This document shows positions 9,637-15,769 of a DNA stretch of 19,392 bases, piece after piece; position 1 is the first letter of the stretch; every line of letters starts with the position of its first letter. The DNA lies in assembly GCA_036556965.1 (NCBI GenBank), contig DATBIO010000229.1, positions 1 to 19,392 of the forward strand. The letters run 5' to 3'. The stretch is from DATBIO01 sp036556965 (GTDB lineage: Bacteria > Acidobacteriota > Vicinamibacteria > Fen-336). The translations under genes and the position numbers were made by a program. The notes under the pieces are model-generated. The model did not search any database. It saw nothing but the letters and a program-made list of their open reading frames with translations, and had not been told where the DNA came from.

Positions 9637-10422
9637 GTGAAGCGCTCGTCGGTCGTTCTCGCCGTGGTGGCCGCCGCGCAGGCGACCTGCCACCAGGCCA
9701 TCCTCACCGCGCCCCCCGGCTCCACCCTCACCCTGCAGGCCAACCCGCCGTTCGTGGCCGCCTTCGGCGACGTCTCCGTGGTCACGGCCGTGGTCTACGA
9801 GCCGGCGGGGACTCCCGTGCCCGACGGCACCGTCGTGCAGTTCTTCTGCTCCATCGGGCGCATCGACGAGCAGGGGAAGACGAACGACGGCGTGGCGCGG
9901 GTCAACTTCGTCTCCGACAGCCGCTCGGGCACCGCGCGCTGCACCGCCATCTCCGGGGGCGGCTCCATCGCGCCGCCCCCCTCCACCATCACGCCTCCCA
10001 GCACCACGGTCACCGCCGCCCCCGGCGCCTCCCTGCTGGCCGCGGGAACCGTCACCGCGGCGGCGGGGGCCAACAGCGCCACGGTGGACATCGTGGTGGG
10101 CAGCGCGCGGCCCGCCAGCGTCCGCGTCTCGGCCTTCCCCAGCCGCCTGCGCGAGCAGCGCACGGCCCAGATCACGGCCAACGTCTTCGACGGGAGCGGC
10201 AACCCCGTCTCCAACGTGCCCGTGTTCTTCAGCCTCAGCAACAACGCCACCCACGAGTCGCTGGAGAGCCGGGGCCAGCCCCGGTTCACCGACAACAACG
10301 GCCAGGCCATCGACTACCTGACCACGGTCTACCCGGAGACGAGCCCGCCGCGCATCGCCGTGGTCGTGACCGCCACCACCGCCAACGGCGTTTCCGGCAC
10401 CACGGAGCTGGTGATCAATTGA
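9637..10422 (+). CDS. Exported protein with bacterial Ig-like (Big_1/invasin-type) repeats
   Basis: The GTG at 9637 follows a purine-rich ribosome site (AAGGGAGAAGGCAG), one of the best in the window. The 261-residue product has a short signal sequence (KRSSVVLAVVAAAQA) and Cys18 right after it. The AQAT-Cys context is a poor lipobox, so lipidation is uncertain. Two beta-rich repeats are visible at about residues 25-110 and 150-255. They contain AFGDVSVVTAVVYEPAGTPV and AQITANVFDGSGNPVSNVPV, the pattern of invasin-type Ig domains. It lies between the secretin and transglycosylase genes, so it may be a surface or periplasmic accessory or a substrate of the machine. No enzyme motif is visible. 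Confidence 0.75.
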   Translation: MKRSSVVLAVVAAAQATCHQAILTAPPGSTLTLQANPPFVAAFGDVSVVTAVVYEPAGTPVPDGTVVQFFCSIGRIDEQGKTNDGVARVNFVSDSRSGTARCTAISGGGSIAPPPSTITPPSTTVTAAPGASLLAAGTVTAAAGANSATVDIVVGSARPASVRVSAFPSRLREQRTAQITANVFDGSGNPVSNVPVFFSLSNNATHESLESRGQPRFTDNNGQAIDYLTTVYPETSPPRIAVVVTATTANGVSGTTELVIN

Positions 10423-11033
10423 GGCGCGCCGTCCTCGTCCTGGGCCTGCTCGCGGCCGCCGGTCCCGCGCGCGCCGAGCTCGCCCTGCTCGCCAACGGGC
10501 AGGTCTTCAAGGTGGCTTCCCACCGCGCGGAGGGCGCCAGCGTCTGGCTGTCGCTCAAGGGAGGCGGCGAGATCTCCCTGCCCGCGGCCGAGGTGCGCGG
10601 GTTCGTGCCCGACGAGGTGATGGACGAGGTGGGCCCCGCGCGCGACCTCAGCGAGCTGGAGAAGATGGCCGAGGACACCGCCCGGCGCCACGGACTCGAG
10701 CCCTCGCTCGTGCGCGCGGTGGCGGCGGTGGAGTCGGGCTTCCGGCCCGCGGCCGTCTCGCCCAAGGGCGCGCAGGGCCTGATGCAGCTCATGCCCTCCA
10801 CCGCGCGCTCCCTGGGGGTGGAGGACGCCTTCGACCCCGCCTCCAACCTGGACGGGGGCACGCGCCACCTCCGCACGCTGCTGGAGCGGTACGAGGGGGA
10901 CCTGGCCAAGGCCCTGGCCGCCTACAACGCGGGGGAGGGCGCGGTGGCCCGCCACGGCGGGGTGCCGCCGTACCGGGAGACCAAGGCCTACGTCAAGAAG
11001 GTCCTGCAGAAGTACGAATCCGACCAGCGCTGA
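10419..11033 (+). CDS. Soluble lytic transglycosylase (SLT/GH23 family)
   Basis: The TTG start at 10419 overlaps the previous stop (TTGA) and begins a clean signal peptide that ends ARA-E20. Residues 20-68 form a small beta-rich domain. The catalytic SLT domain spans about 85-200, with the catalytic Glu105 in ESGF, then GLMQLMP (120-126), AYNAG (168-172) and PPYRETKAYVKKV near the end. The enzyme cleaves the glycan backbone of peptidoglycan in the periplasm with formation of 1,6-anhydro-muropeptides. Within this operon it probably opens space in the wall for the secretin or pseudopilus, as dedicated transglycosylases do in other secretion systems. The total length of 204 residues is typical of compact family members. 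Confidence 0.9.
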   Translation: MRRAVLVLGLLAAAGPARAELALLANGQVFKVASHRAEGASVWLSLKGGGEISLPAAEVRGFVPDEVMDEVGPARDLSELEKMAEDTARRHGLEPSLVRAVAAVESGFRPAAVSPKGAQGLMQLMPSTARSLGVEDAFDPASNLDGGTRHLRTLLERYEGDLAKALAAYNAGEGAVARHGGVPPYRETKAYVKKVLQKYESDQR

Positions 11034-11076
11034 GGCGGCGCTCCCCGCCCCCGCCTGCGCGGCGGGGGGCTTCTCC

Positions 11077-11706
11077 ATGGTCGCCCTCATCGCGAGCATG
11101 GCCGTGATGCTCGTGCTCATGGGGGCGGCCGTCCCCTCCTGGCGCTACGTCATGAAGGACATGCGCGAGGAGGAGCTGCTCTTCCGCGGCACGCAGATCG
11201 CGGAGGCCATCGAGCGGTACCAGCGCAAGAACGGGAACGCCCCCCCGCCCTCGCTCGAGGTCCTGGTCCAGGGCAAGTACCTGCGCAGGCTCTACAAGGA
11301 GCCGTTCGCGAAGGACGGCAAGTGGAGGCTGGTGCGCCCGGGCGAGGCCCTGCCCGCGCCCGTGTCGGCGCGTCCCGGCGTGCCCGCCCCGCCCGCGCCC
11401 CCGGTGCCCAGTCCCCTCGCCCAGGCGGTGCCCAGCCCCTTCCCGGGAGCGACGACGATGACCACGCCGGGCCAGGCCTTCGGCGCGGTGGTGGGGGTGG
11501 CCAGCCGGAGCAAGGAGAAGAGCCTGCGCGTCTTCAACGGGCGCACGCGGTACGACGAGTGGATCTTCGCCGCGGGCCAACCGCGGCTGGTGGGCAAGGA
11601 CCGGGGACCGCTCGTTCCCGTCCCCCGGGCGGGGCCGAGCCCGGGGCGCGGCCTGCGCCCGACGCCCGCCCCCTCCGCCAACCCGCGCGCCACGACGCCG
11701 AGCTGA
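11077..11706 (+). CDS. Atypical third pseudopilin (GspG-like), true start unclear
   Basis: From ATG 11077 the product is 209 residues: a hydrophobic helix (MVALIASMAVMLVLMGAAV), a pseudopilin-like stalk (EEELLFRGTQIAEAIERY), a GspG-like segment, a Pro-rich middle (about 90-130) and RYDEW near 150, recalling the EW ends of the other two. Just upstream in the same frame lie codons for GGFS. The prepilin site would therefore be GG-FSMVALIAS, with Ala where Glu5 is expected. I found no ATG, GTG or TTG in this frame before 11077 as far back as I followed it into the transglycosylase gene. One extra base in the G-run 11064-11069 would join it to a basic leader beginning at the CTG at 11030. The start may be noncanonical, or the sequence or gene may carry a one-base change. 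Confidence 0.7.
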   Translation: MVALIASMAVMLVLMGAAVPSWRYVMKDMREEELLFRGTQIAEAIERYQRKNGNAPPPSLEVLVQGKYLRRLYKEPFAKDGKWRLVRPGEALPAPVSARPGVPAPPAPPVPSPLAQAVPSPFPGATTMTTPGQAFGAVVGVASRSKEKSLRVFNGRTRYDEWIFAAGQPRLVGKDRGPLVPVPRAGPSPGRGLRPTPAPSANPRATTPS

Positions 11707-11725
11707 CGCCGGCGGCCCGCCCTGT

Positions 11726-12400
11726 CTAGCGCTTCGGCTCTTCGGGCGCCGGCTTCTCCGCCGGGGACTGGGGAACGTGGAGCTCGACGGGCCCCGCGGG
11801 GGAGGCCGCGAAGGGCGAGCCCGGGAAGGTGTTGAAGCCCGGCCCGCTGAGGCCGGCTCCCGGAGTCAGCGGCGTGAGCGCCCCGCCCGGCGCGGGCATC
11901 ACCGGGGCGGGCATCGCGGGCGCCTCCTTGTCCGGGACGAACGTCTCCGCCGGCTCTTCCTCGTTGCCCTCCACGTCCTCGACCACCTCCTCCTCGTCGT
12001 CGGGGGGCGGCGGCTTCTCCTCGAAGGTGCGCATGGCGGGGGGCGGGGCTCCCGTCGCGCGGGGCGGGCCTCCGCTGGAGCCCACCACCAGCAGGGACTC
12101 CACCTTGGTGCCCGTGGGGTCGAGGCGCGTGGCGTAGCCCACGCCGAGCCCTTCCAGCACGCGGAACACGGCCTGGGCGGGCGTCGCCGCGGTGACGGTC
12201 ACGGAGACCAGGGTCCGCGGGTGCGGGCCCTCGTACACGAGCTTCATGCCCGTCTCGCGGGCCAGGCGGTCGAGCACCTCGGAGACGGGAGTGGCGGTGG
12301 CGGTGACGTCCACCAGCCCGCCGGACTGGGACACCGAGGGCGGGGCGGCCATGGCCGGGACGCCGGCCAGGGCGAGGCCGAAGGCGAGGACCAGACGCAT
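11726..12400 (-). CDS. Stand-alone STN (secretin N-terminal) domain periplasmic protein
   Basis: This 224-residue minus-strand protein has a signal peptide ending AMA-A (about residue 18). Residues about 24-105 form an STN-like domain of the secretin/TonB N-terminus type, including TPVSEVLDRLARETGMKLVYEG and TPAQAVFRVLEGLGVGY. The remainder is low complexity: an acidic Asp/Glu run at about 130-155, then a Pro/Gly/Ala-rich tail. There is no secretin barrel. It faces the secretion operon end to end, with a 19-base gap. It might dock on the secretin or another outer-membrane partner through the STN fold, but that is inference. No Shine-Dalgarno is visible, and the promoter places the transcript start at the ATG. 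Confidence 0.7.
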   Translation of the reverse strand: MRLVLAFGLALAGVPAMAAPPSVSQSGGLVDVTATATPVSEVLDRLARETGMKLVYEGPHPRTLVSVTVTAATPAQAVFRVLEGLGVGYATRLDPTGTKVESLLVVGSSGGPPRATGAPPPAMRTFEEKPPPPDDEEEVVEDVEGNEEEPAETFVPDKEAPAMPAPVMPAPGGALTPLTPGAGLSGPGFNTFPGSPFAASPAGPVELHVPQSPAEKPAPEEPKR

Positions 12401-12406
12401 AAGGCC

Positions 12407-12435
12407 ACTGTACGACCGGCCCCCGCCCCTGTCCA
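12407..12435 (-). promoter_or_regulatory. Sigma-70-type promoter giving a probable leaderless transcript
   Basis: On the minus strand TGGACA (12435-12430) and TACAGT (12412-12407) are separated by 17 bases. Six bases then lead to the A of the ATG at 12400, which is where transcription should begin. With no ribosome site between them, the STN-protein mRNA is probably leaderless. The promoter lies just after the M23 stop at 12453. Confidence 0.5.
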
Positions 12436-12452
12436 GCCCGAACCTCGCGGGC

Positions 12453-13700
12453 CTAGAGGCCGTCGCCCGTACGCGCCTCGGCCTGGACGAGGACCGGCCC
12501 GGCCACGCCCAGCAGGGCGAGCTGGCGGTCGCGGGCCGCGTCGAAGGCGGCGCGCAGGGCGGCCGGCACGGGCTCGGGTGGCGGCGGCTGGATGGTCAAG
12601 GGGTTCACGAAGACGCCGTTCTTCATCGTGCGGTAGTCGAGGTGCGGGCCCGTGGACAGGCCGGTGGAGCCCACCGCGCCGATGAGGTCGCCCTGGACCA
12701 CGCGCTGGCCGCCGCGGACGTGGATGCGGGAGAGGTGTCCGTAGAGCGTCTCCAGGCCGCGGCCGTGGCGCAGGCGGACGGTCTTCCCGTACCCGCCGTG
12801 CCACCCCGCCAGCGTCACCACGCCGTCGGCCGCCGCCCGCACGGGCGTGCCCACCGGCGCCGCGTAGTCCACGCCGAGGTGGGGCCGGGAGCGCTTCAGC
12901 ACCGGGTGGAACCGCGACCGCGTGAAGCGGGAGCTGATGCGGCTGAACTTGAGGGGCGAGCGCAGGAAGGTCTTGCGCAGGGGCACGCCCTCGGGCGTGT
13001 AGTACTCGGGCCCGCGCGCCGCCTCGAAGCGCACGGCGCGGATCAGGCGGTCGCCGCGCTGGAACTCGGCGGCCAGGACCTGCCCGTAGTGGCTGAAGCG
13101 GCCCTCGACGTAGACCTTGTCCAGGGCCACGCGGAAGGCGTCACCGGGCTGGAGCTCGGTGTTGAAGTCCACGTCGTACTCGTAGATGGCGGCGAGGTCG
13201 AGGGCGAACTGGTCCTTCTCCCCCGCCTCCTCCACCGCCGCGAACAGGCTGGAGCGGATCACGCCGGCCACGGTCTCCGTCCGCACCTCGTGGTCCCGCG
13301 TCACCACCTGGGCCGTGAAGGAGTCGCCCTGCCGGCGCACGCGCAGCAGGCGCAGCTCGTCGATGCCGTAGCTGAAGGCGGTGAGGATCCCGTCGGGGCC
13401 CAGGGTCAGGGCGAAGGGGTGGCCGACGGAGAGGCGCGCAAGGTTGTGCAGGGGCCGCGCGGCCTCCACCATCCGGTGCATCGCCTCCGGCCGCATCACC
13501 TCCCCGAGGAGGCTCTGCAGGGTGGCATTGCGCTCGACGGTGCCACGGTGCACGCGGGCGAACGGGGGCTCGAGGGTGGGCAGGGCCGGGCGCAGGCCCT
13601 GGGCGGCCAGCGGGGTGGCCGAGTACGCCATGAAGGGAGGAAGCTCGCGGGGCAGCAGCAGGAGGGCCACGGCCACCAACACGCCGAGCAGCTTTTTCAT
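12453..13700 (-). CDS. M23 family peptidoglycan endopeptidase (MepM/ShyA-like layout)
   Basis: This 415-residue exported protein starts with a signal or membrane anchor (KKLLGVLVAVALLLLP, 2-17). An N-terminal Csd3/OapA-like region (about 85-240) includes GDSFTAQVV and a GEKDQFALDLAAIYEYDVDF segment. The M23 beta-barrel catalytic domain spans about 260-368. Visible active-site elements are His274 and Asp278 in RPHLGVDYA, His322 in LYGHLS, and GPHLDY (351-356). In most LytM-type enzymes the last motif is HxH; here it is His353-Leu-Asp355, so the second zinc-ligand histidine is replaced by aspartate. The protein would cut peptide cross-links in the cell wall. It has its own strong promoter and a possible CRP/FNR-type operator. 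Confidence 0.88.
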   Translation of the reverse strand: MKKLLGVLVAVALLLLPRELPPFMAYSATPLAAQGLRPALPTLEPPFARVHRGTVERNATLQSLLGEVMRPEAMHRMVEAARPLHNLARLSVGHPFALTLGPDGILTAFSYGIDELRLLRVRRQGDSFTAQVVTRDHEVRTETVAGVIRSSLFAAVEEAGEKDQFALDLAAIYEYDVDFNTELQPGDAFRVALDKVYVEGRFSHYGQVLAAEFQRGDRLIRAVRFEAARGPEYYTPEGVPLRKTFLRSPLKFSRISSRFTRSRFHPVLKRSRPHLGVDYAAPVGTPVRAAADGVVTLAGWHGGYGKTVRLRHGRGLETLYGHLSRIHVRGGQRVVQGDLIGAVGSTGLSTGPHLDYRTMKNGVFVNPLTIQPPPPEPVPAALRAAFDAARDRQLALLGVAGPVLVQAEARTGDGL

Positions 13701-13776
13701 CCAGTTCGCTCCACGGTGACGGATGACTGTCAGCGCCGTCGGGGCGCGTCCTCAAGCGGCGAAAAACTTGGCCCGT

Positions 13777-13804
13777 AGTATACGAACAAGTAGTCGAGCG
13801 TCAA
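13777..13804 (-). promoter_or_regulatory. Strong sigma-70-type promoter for the M23 endopeptidase gene
   Basis: On the minus strand TTGACG (13804-13799) is followed after 16 bases by TATACT (13782-13777), each matching five of six consensus bases. Transcription would begin near 13770, leaving a leader of about 70 bases with a GTGGAG ribosome site before ATG 13700. This AT-rich island stands out locally. Confidence 0.65.
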
Positions 13805-13828
13805 CAGGTTTTTCCCAGCCGTTTCGCG

Positions 13829-13850
13829 CACTTAAGTGACGCGGGTCACA
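13829..13850. promoter_or_regulatory. CRP/FNR-family-like operator overlapping a second palindrome
   Basis: On the minus strand TGTGA-CCCGCG-TCACT (13850-13835) matches the CRP consensus TGTGA-N6-TCACA in nine of ten fixed positions. Its centre is about 72 bases upstream of the predicted M23 start site, close to a class I activator position. A perfect 10-base palindrome, CACTTAAGTG (13829-13838), overlaps one edge. No regulator gene is in the window, so the regulator is unknown. Confidence 0.45.
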
Positions 13851-13874
13851 GCGGCGCGCGAGGGTGACGAAAAC

Positions 13875-15692
13875 TCAGTCGCGGTGGAGGCTCGCGTGCC
13901 GGGAGTCACCCATCTCGACACGGCCGCCGGGGAAGTACTCGCGCCAGCGGGCGCCGACGAGGGCGGTGGTGGCGGGGTCCGCCTCCAGCTCGCGGGGGAA
14001 CCCGGGCTTGAGCCGCGCATCGATCACGATGGGCGCCTCGTAGGCCAGGTGATGGCGCACCACGCGCTGCGCGGCCGCGTGCACGTCGGCGGCGGGCTCG
14101 AAGCGGGTGAAGGTCGTCCAGAGGAAGTTGATGGCGCTGAGCGCGGCGCGTCGGGGCTCGTCGGTGAGGACGATCAGGGGCCACTCCGCGAAGGCGGGGT
14201 GGGCGGCCACGCGGGCGGCGGCATCGGCGTCCTCGGCATAGGGGCGTCCTCCCACCACCAGGCAGCCCCCGCAGAACACCTGGACGTCGTCGGCCCAGGG
14301 CGGCGGCGGCACCGCGGGCGCGTACTGGCGCGGCAGCACGCGCCGCGGCTCCCCCAGGCCGAGCCACACCCCCTTGGAGCCCTCGTTCACGCGTGGCCCC
14401 GTGTAGTCCAGCGTGTCCATGGAGGTGTTGGAGAACACGTAGAGGTCGGTGGCGGGATCGGTGCGCTCGAGCACGTGCTCGAGGGTGGCCACGAAGTCGC
14501 GCAGGTCCACGGGCTGGTCGGTGACGAGCAGGAACTTGGTGAGGGCCAGCTGTCCCTCGCCCAGGATGCGGAAGGCGCTGGTGAGGGCCTCCCGCGCGTA
14601 GCGCTCGCGCACCACCGCCGCCGCCAGGGAGTGGTAGCCGGTCTCGCCGTAGGCCCACAGGTCGCGCACGGACGGCATGGCCAGGGGGAAGAGCGGGGAG
14701 AGCAGCTCCTGCAGGAGGTCGCCCACGAAGAAGTCCTCCTGGCGCGGCTTGCCCACCACGGTGGCGGGGAAGATGGCGTCCTTGCGGTGGGCGACGTGGG
14801 CCACCTCGAAGACGGGATAGTCGTGCTGGAGCGAGTAGTAGCCGTAGTGGTCGCCGAAGGGCCCCTCCCGCGCGCGCGTGTGCGGGGGGACGCGGCCCAC
14901 GAGGGCGAACTCGGCCTCGGCCAGGAGCGGGTGGGGACCGGGTCCCGGGCAGGTGCCCAGGCGGCCGCCCGCGATGAGCGAGGCCAGCAGCAGCTCCGGG
15001 ACGTTCTCCGGCAGCGGCGCCACGGCGGCCAGCACCAGGGCGGGGGGGCCGCCCAGGAAGACGGTGACGGGCAGTGCCTGGCCCAGCGCCTCCGCCGCCG
15101 CATAGTGGAACCCGCCGCCCTTGCCGATCTGCCAGTGCATGCCCGTGGTGCGGTGGTCGTAGACCTGCATGCGGTAGAGGCCGAGGTTGTGGCCGCCCGT
15201 CTCGGGATGCTCGGTGTAGACGAGAGGCAGGGTCAGGAAGGGCCCCCCGTCCTCGGGCCAGCACGTCAGGGCGGGCAGCCGTCCCAGCTGCACCTCGGAA
15301 GACACCACGTCGCGCACCGGAGCCCGCCGGCGCCGCCGCAGGCCCACGCGCAGGGCCTCGCGCGCCAGGTCGCGCGCACCCCAGAGGCGGCGCGGCGTGG
15401 GCGGCAGCAGCTCCTGCGCGAGGCCGGCCAGGCGCCGGATGAGGCGCAGTGGCCGGGCCCCGAAGGCCATCTCCGCCCGTCGCGCGGTGCCGAACAGGTT
15501 GGTCACCAGGGGGAAGTCCGCCCCCATGACGTTGGTGAAGAGGAGGGCGGGGCCCGAGGCGGCGATCACCCGGCGGTGGATCTCCGCCGCCTCCAGCCGT
15601 GCGTCCACCGGCGCGTCCACGACCGCCAGGCCGCCGTCGCGGCGGAGCTGGTCGAGGAACGTGCGCAGGTCGGGGAAGCCGGTCTCGCTCAC
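13875..15692 (-). CDS. ubiD: UbiD-family decarboxylase, probably menaquinone (futalosine) type
   Basis: This 605-residue protein starts at GTG 15692. UbiD enzymes use prenylated FMN to remove a carboxyl group from aromatic or alpha,beta-unsaturated acids. Family features include SGPALLFTNVMG (46-57), NLGLYRMQ (169-176, with the expected Arg174), EAEFALVGRV (259-268) and EGPFGDH (276-282). The length of about 600 residues, longer than E. coli UbiD, is typical of the menaquinone-type branch in futalosine-pathway bacteria. The nearby mqnE and mqnA genes support decarboxylation of a naphthoate intermediate, sometimes called MqnL. That substrate is inferred. A UbiX partner for the cofactor is not in the window. 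The M23 gene lies downstream but has its own promoter. Confidence 0.88.
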   Translation of the reverse strand: MSETGFPDLRTFLDQLRRDGGLAVVDAPVDARLEAAEIHRRVIAASGPALLFTNVMGADFPLVTNLFGTARRAEMAFGARPLRLIRRLAGLAQELLPPTPRRLWGARDLAREALRVGLRRRRRAPVRDVVSSEVQLGRLPALTCWPEDGGPFLTLPLVYTEHPETGGHNLGLYRMQVYDHRTTGMHWQIGKGGGFHYAAAEALGQALPVTVFLGGPPALVLAAVAPLPENVPELLLASLIAGGRLGTCPGPGPHPLLAEAEFALVGRVPPHTRAREGPFGDHYGYYSLQHDYPVFEVAHVAHRKDAIFPATVVGKPRQEDFFVGDLLQELLSPLFPLAMPSVRDLWAYGETGYHSLAAAVVRERYAREALTSAFRILGEGQLALTKFLLVTDQPVDLRDFVATLEHVLERTDPATDLYVFSNTSMDTLDYTGPRVNEGSKGVWLGLGEPRRVLPRQYAPAVPPPPWADDVQVFCGGCLVVGGRPYAEDADAAARVAAHPAFAEWPLIVLTDEPRRAALSAINFLWTTFTRFEPAADVHAAAQRVVRHHLAYEAPIVIDARLKPGFPRELEADPATTALVGARWREYFPGGRVEMGDSRHASLHRD

Positions 15693-15700
15693 GCGGCGGG

Positions 15701-15729
15701 ATTCTGTTCGCCGGCGGCGCGGAGGGCAA
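15701..15729 (-). promoter_or_regulatory. Possible promoter for the UbiD-family gene
   Basis: On the minus strand TTGCCC (15729-15724) and CAGAAT (15706-15701) are 17 bases apart and end eight bases before GTG 15692. The matches are four of six each. If real, the transcript would have almost no leader, as proposed for the STN gene. The plus-strand side of this 77-base divergent gap (15693-15769) holds only a weak pair, TTGCAC (15734) and TGTAAA (15755), for the next gene. Confidence 0.25.
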
Positions 15730-15769
15730 CCGTTTGCACCGGCGGGCCGCGGGCTGTAAACAGACGGCG

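Noticed and set aside
6720..9785. 1021-residue open frame on the minus strand opposite the GspC-like and secretin genes
   Set aside because: It is antisense to well-supported genes, compositionally biased, crosses gene borders and has no recognisable motif.
11707..11725. Possible bidirectional terminator between the converging pseudopilin and STN genes
   Set aside because: The 19-base gap has GC-rich partial complementarity but no stable stem with a T-tract on either side.
12192..13778. 528-residue plus-strand frame opposite the M23 gene
   Set aside because: The M23 protein on the other strand has active-site motifs, a signal sequence and a promoter; this frame has none.
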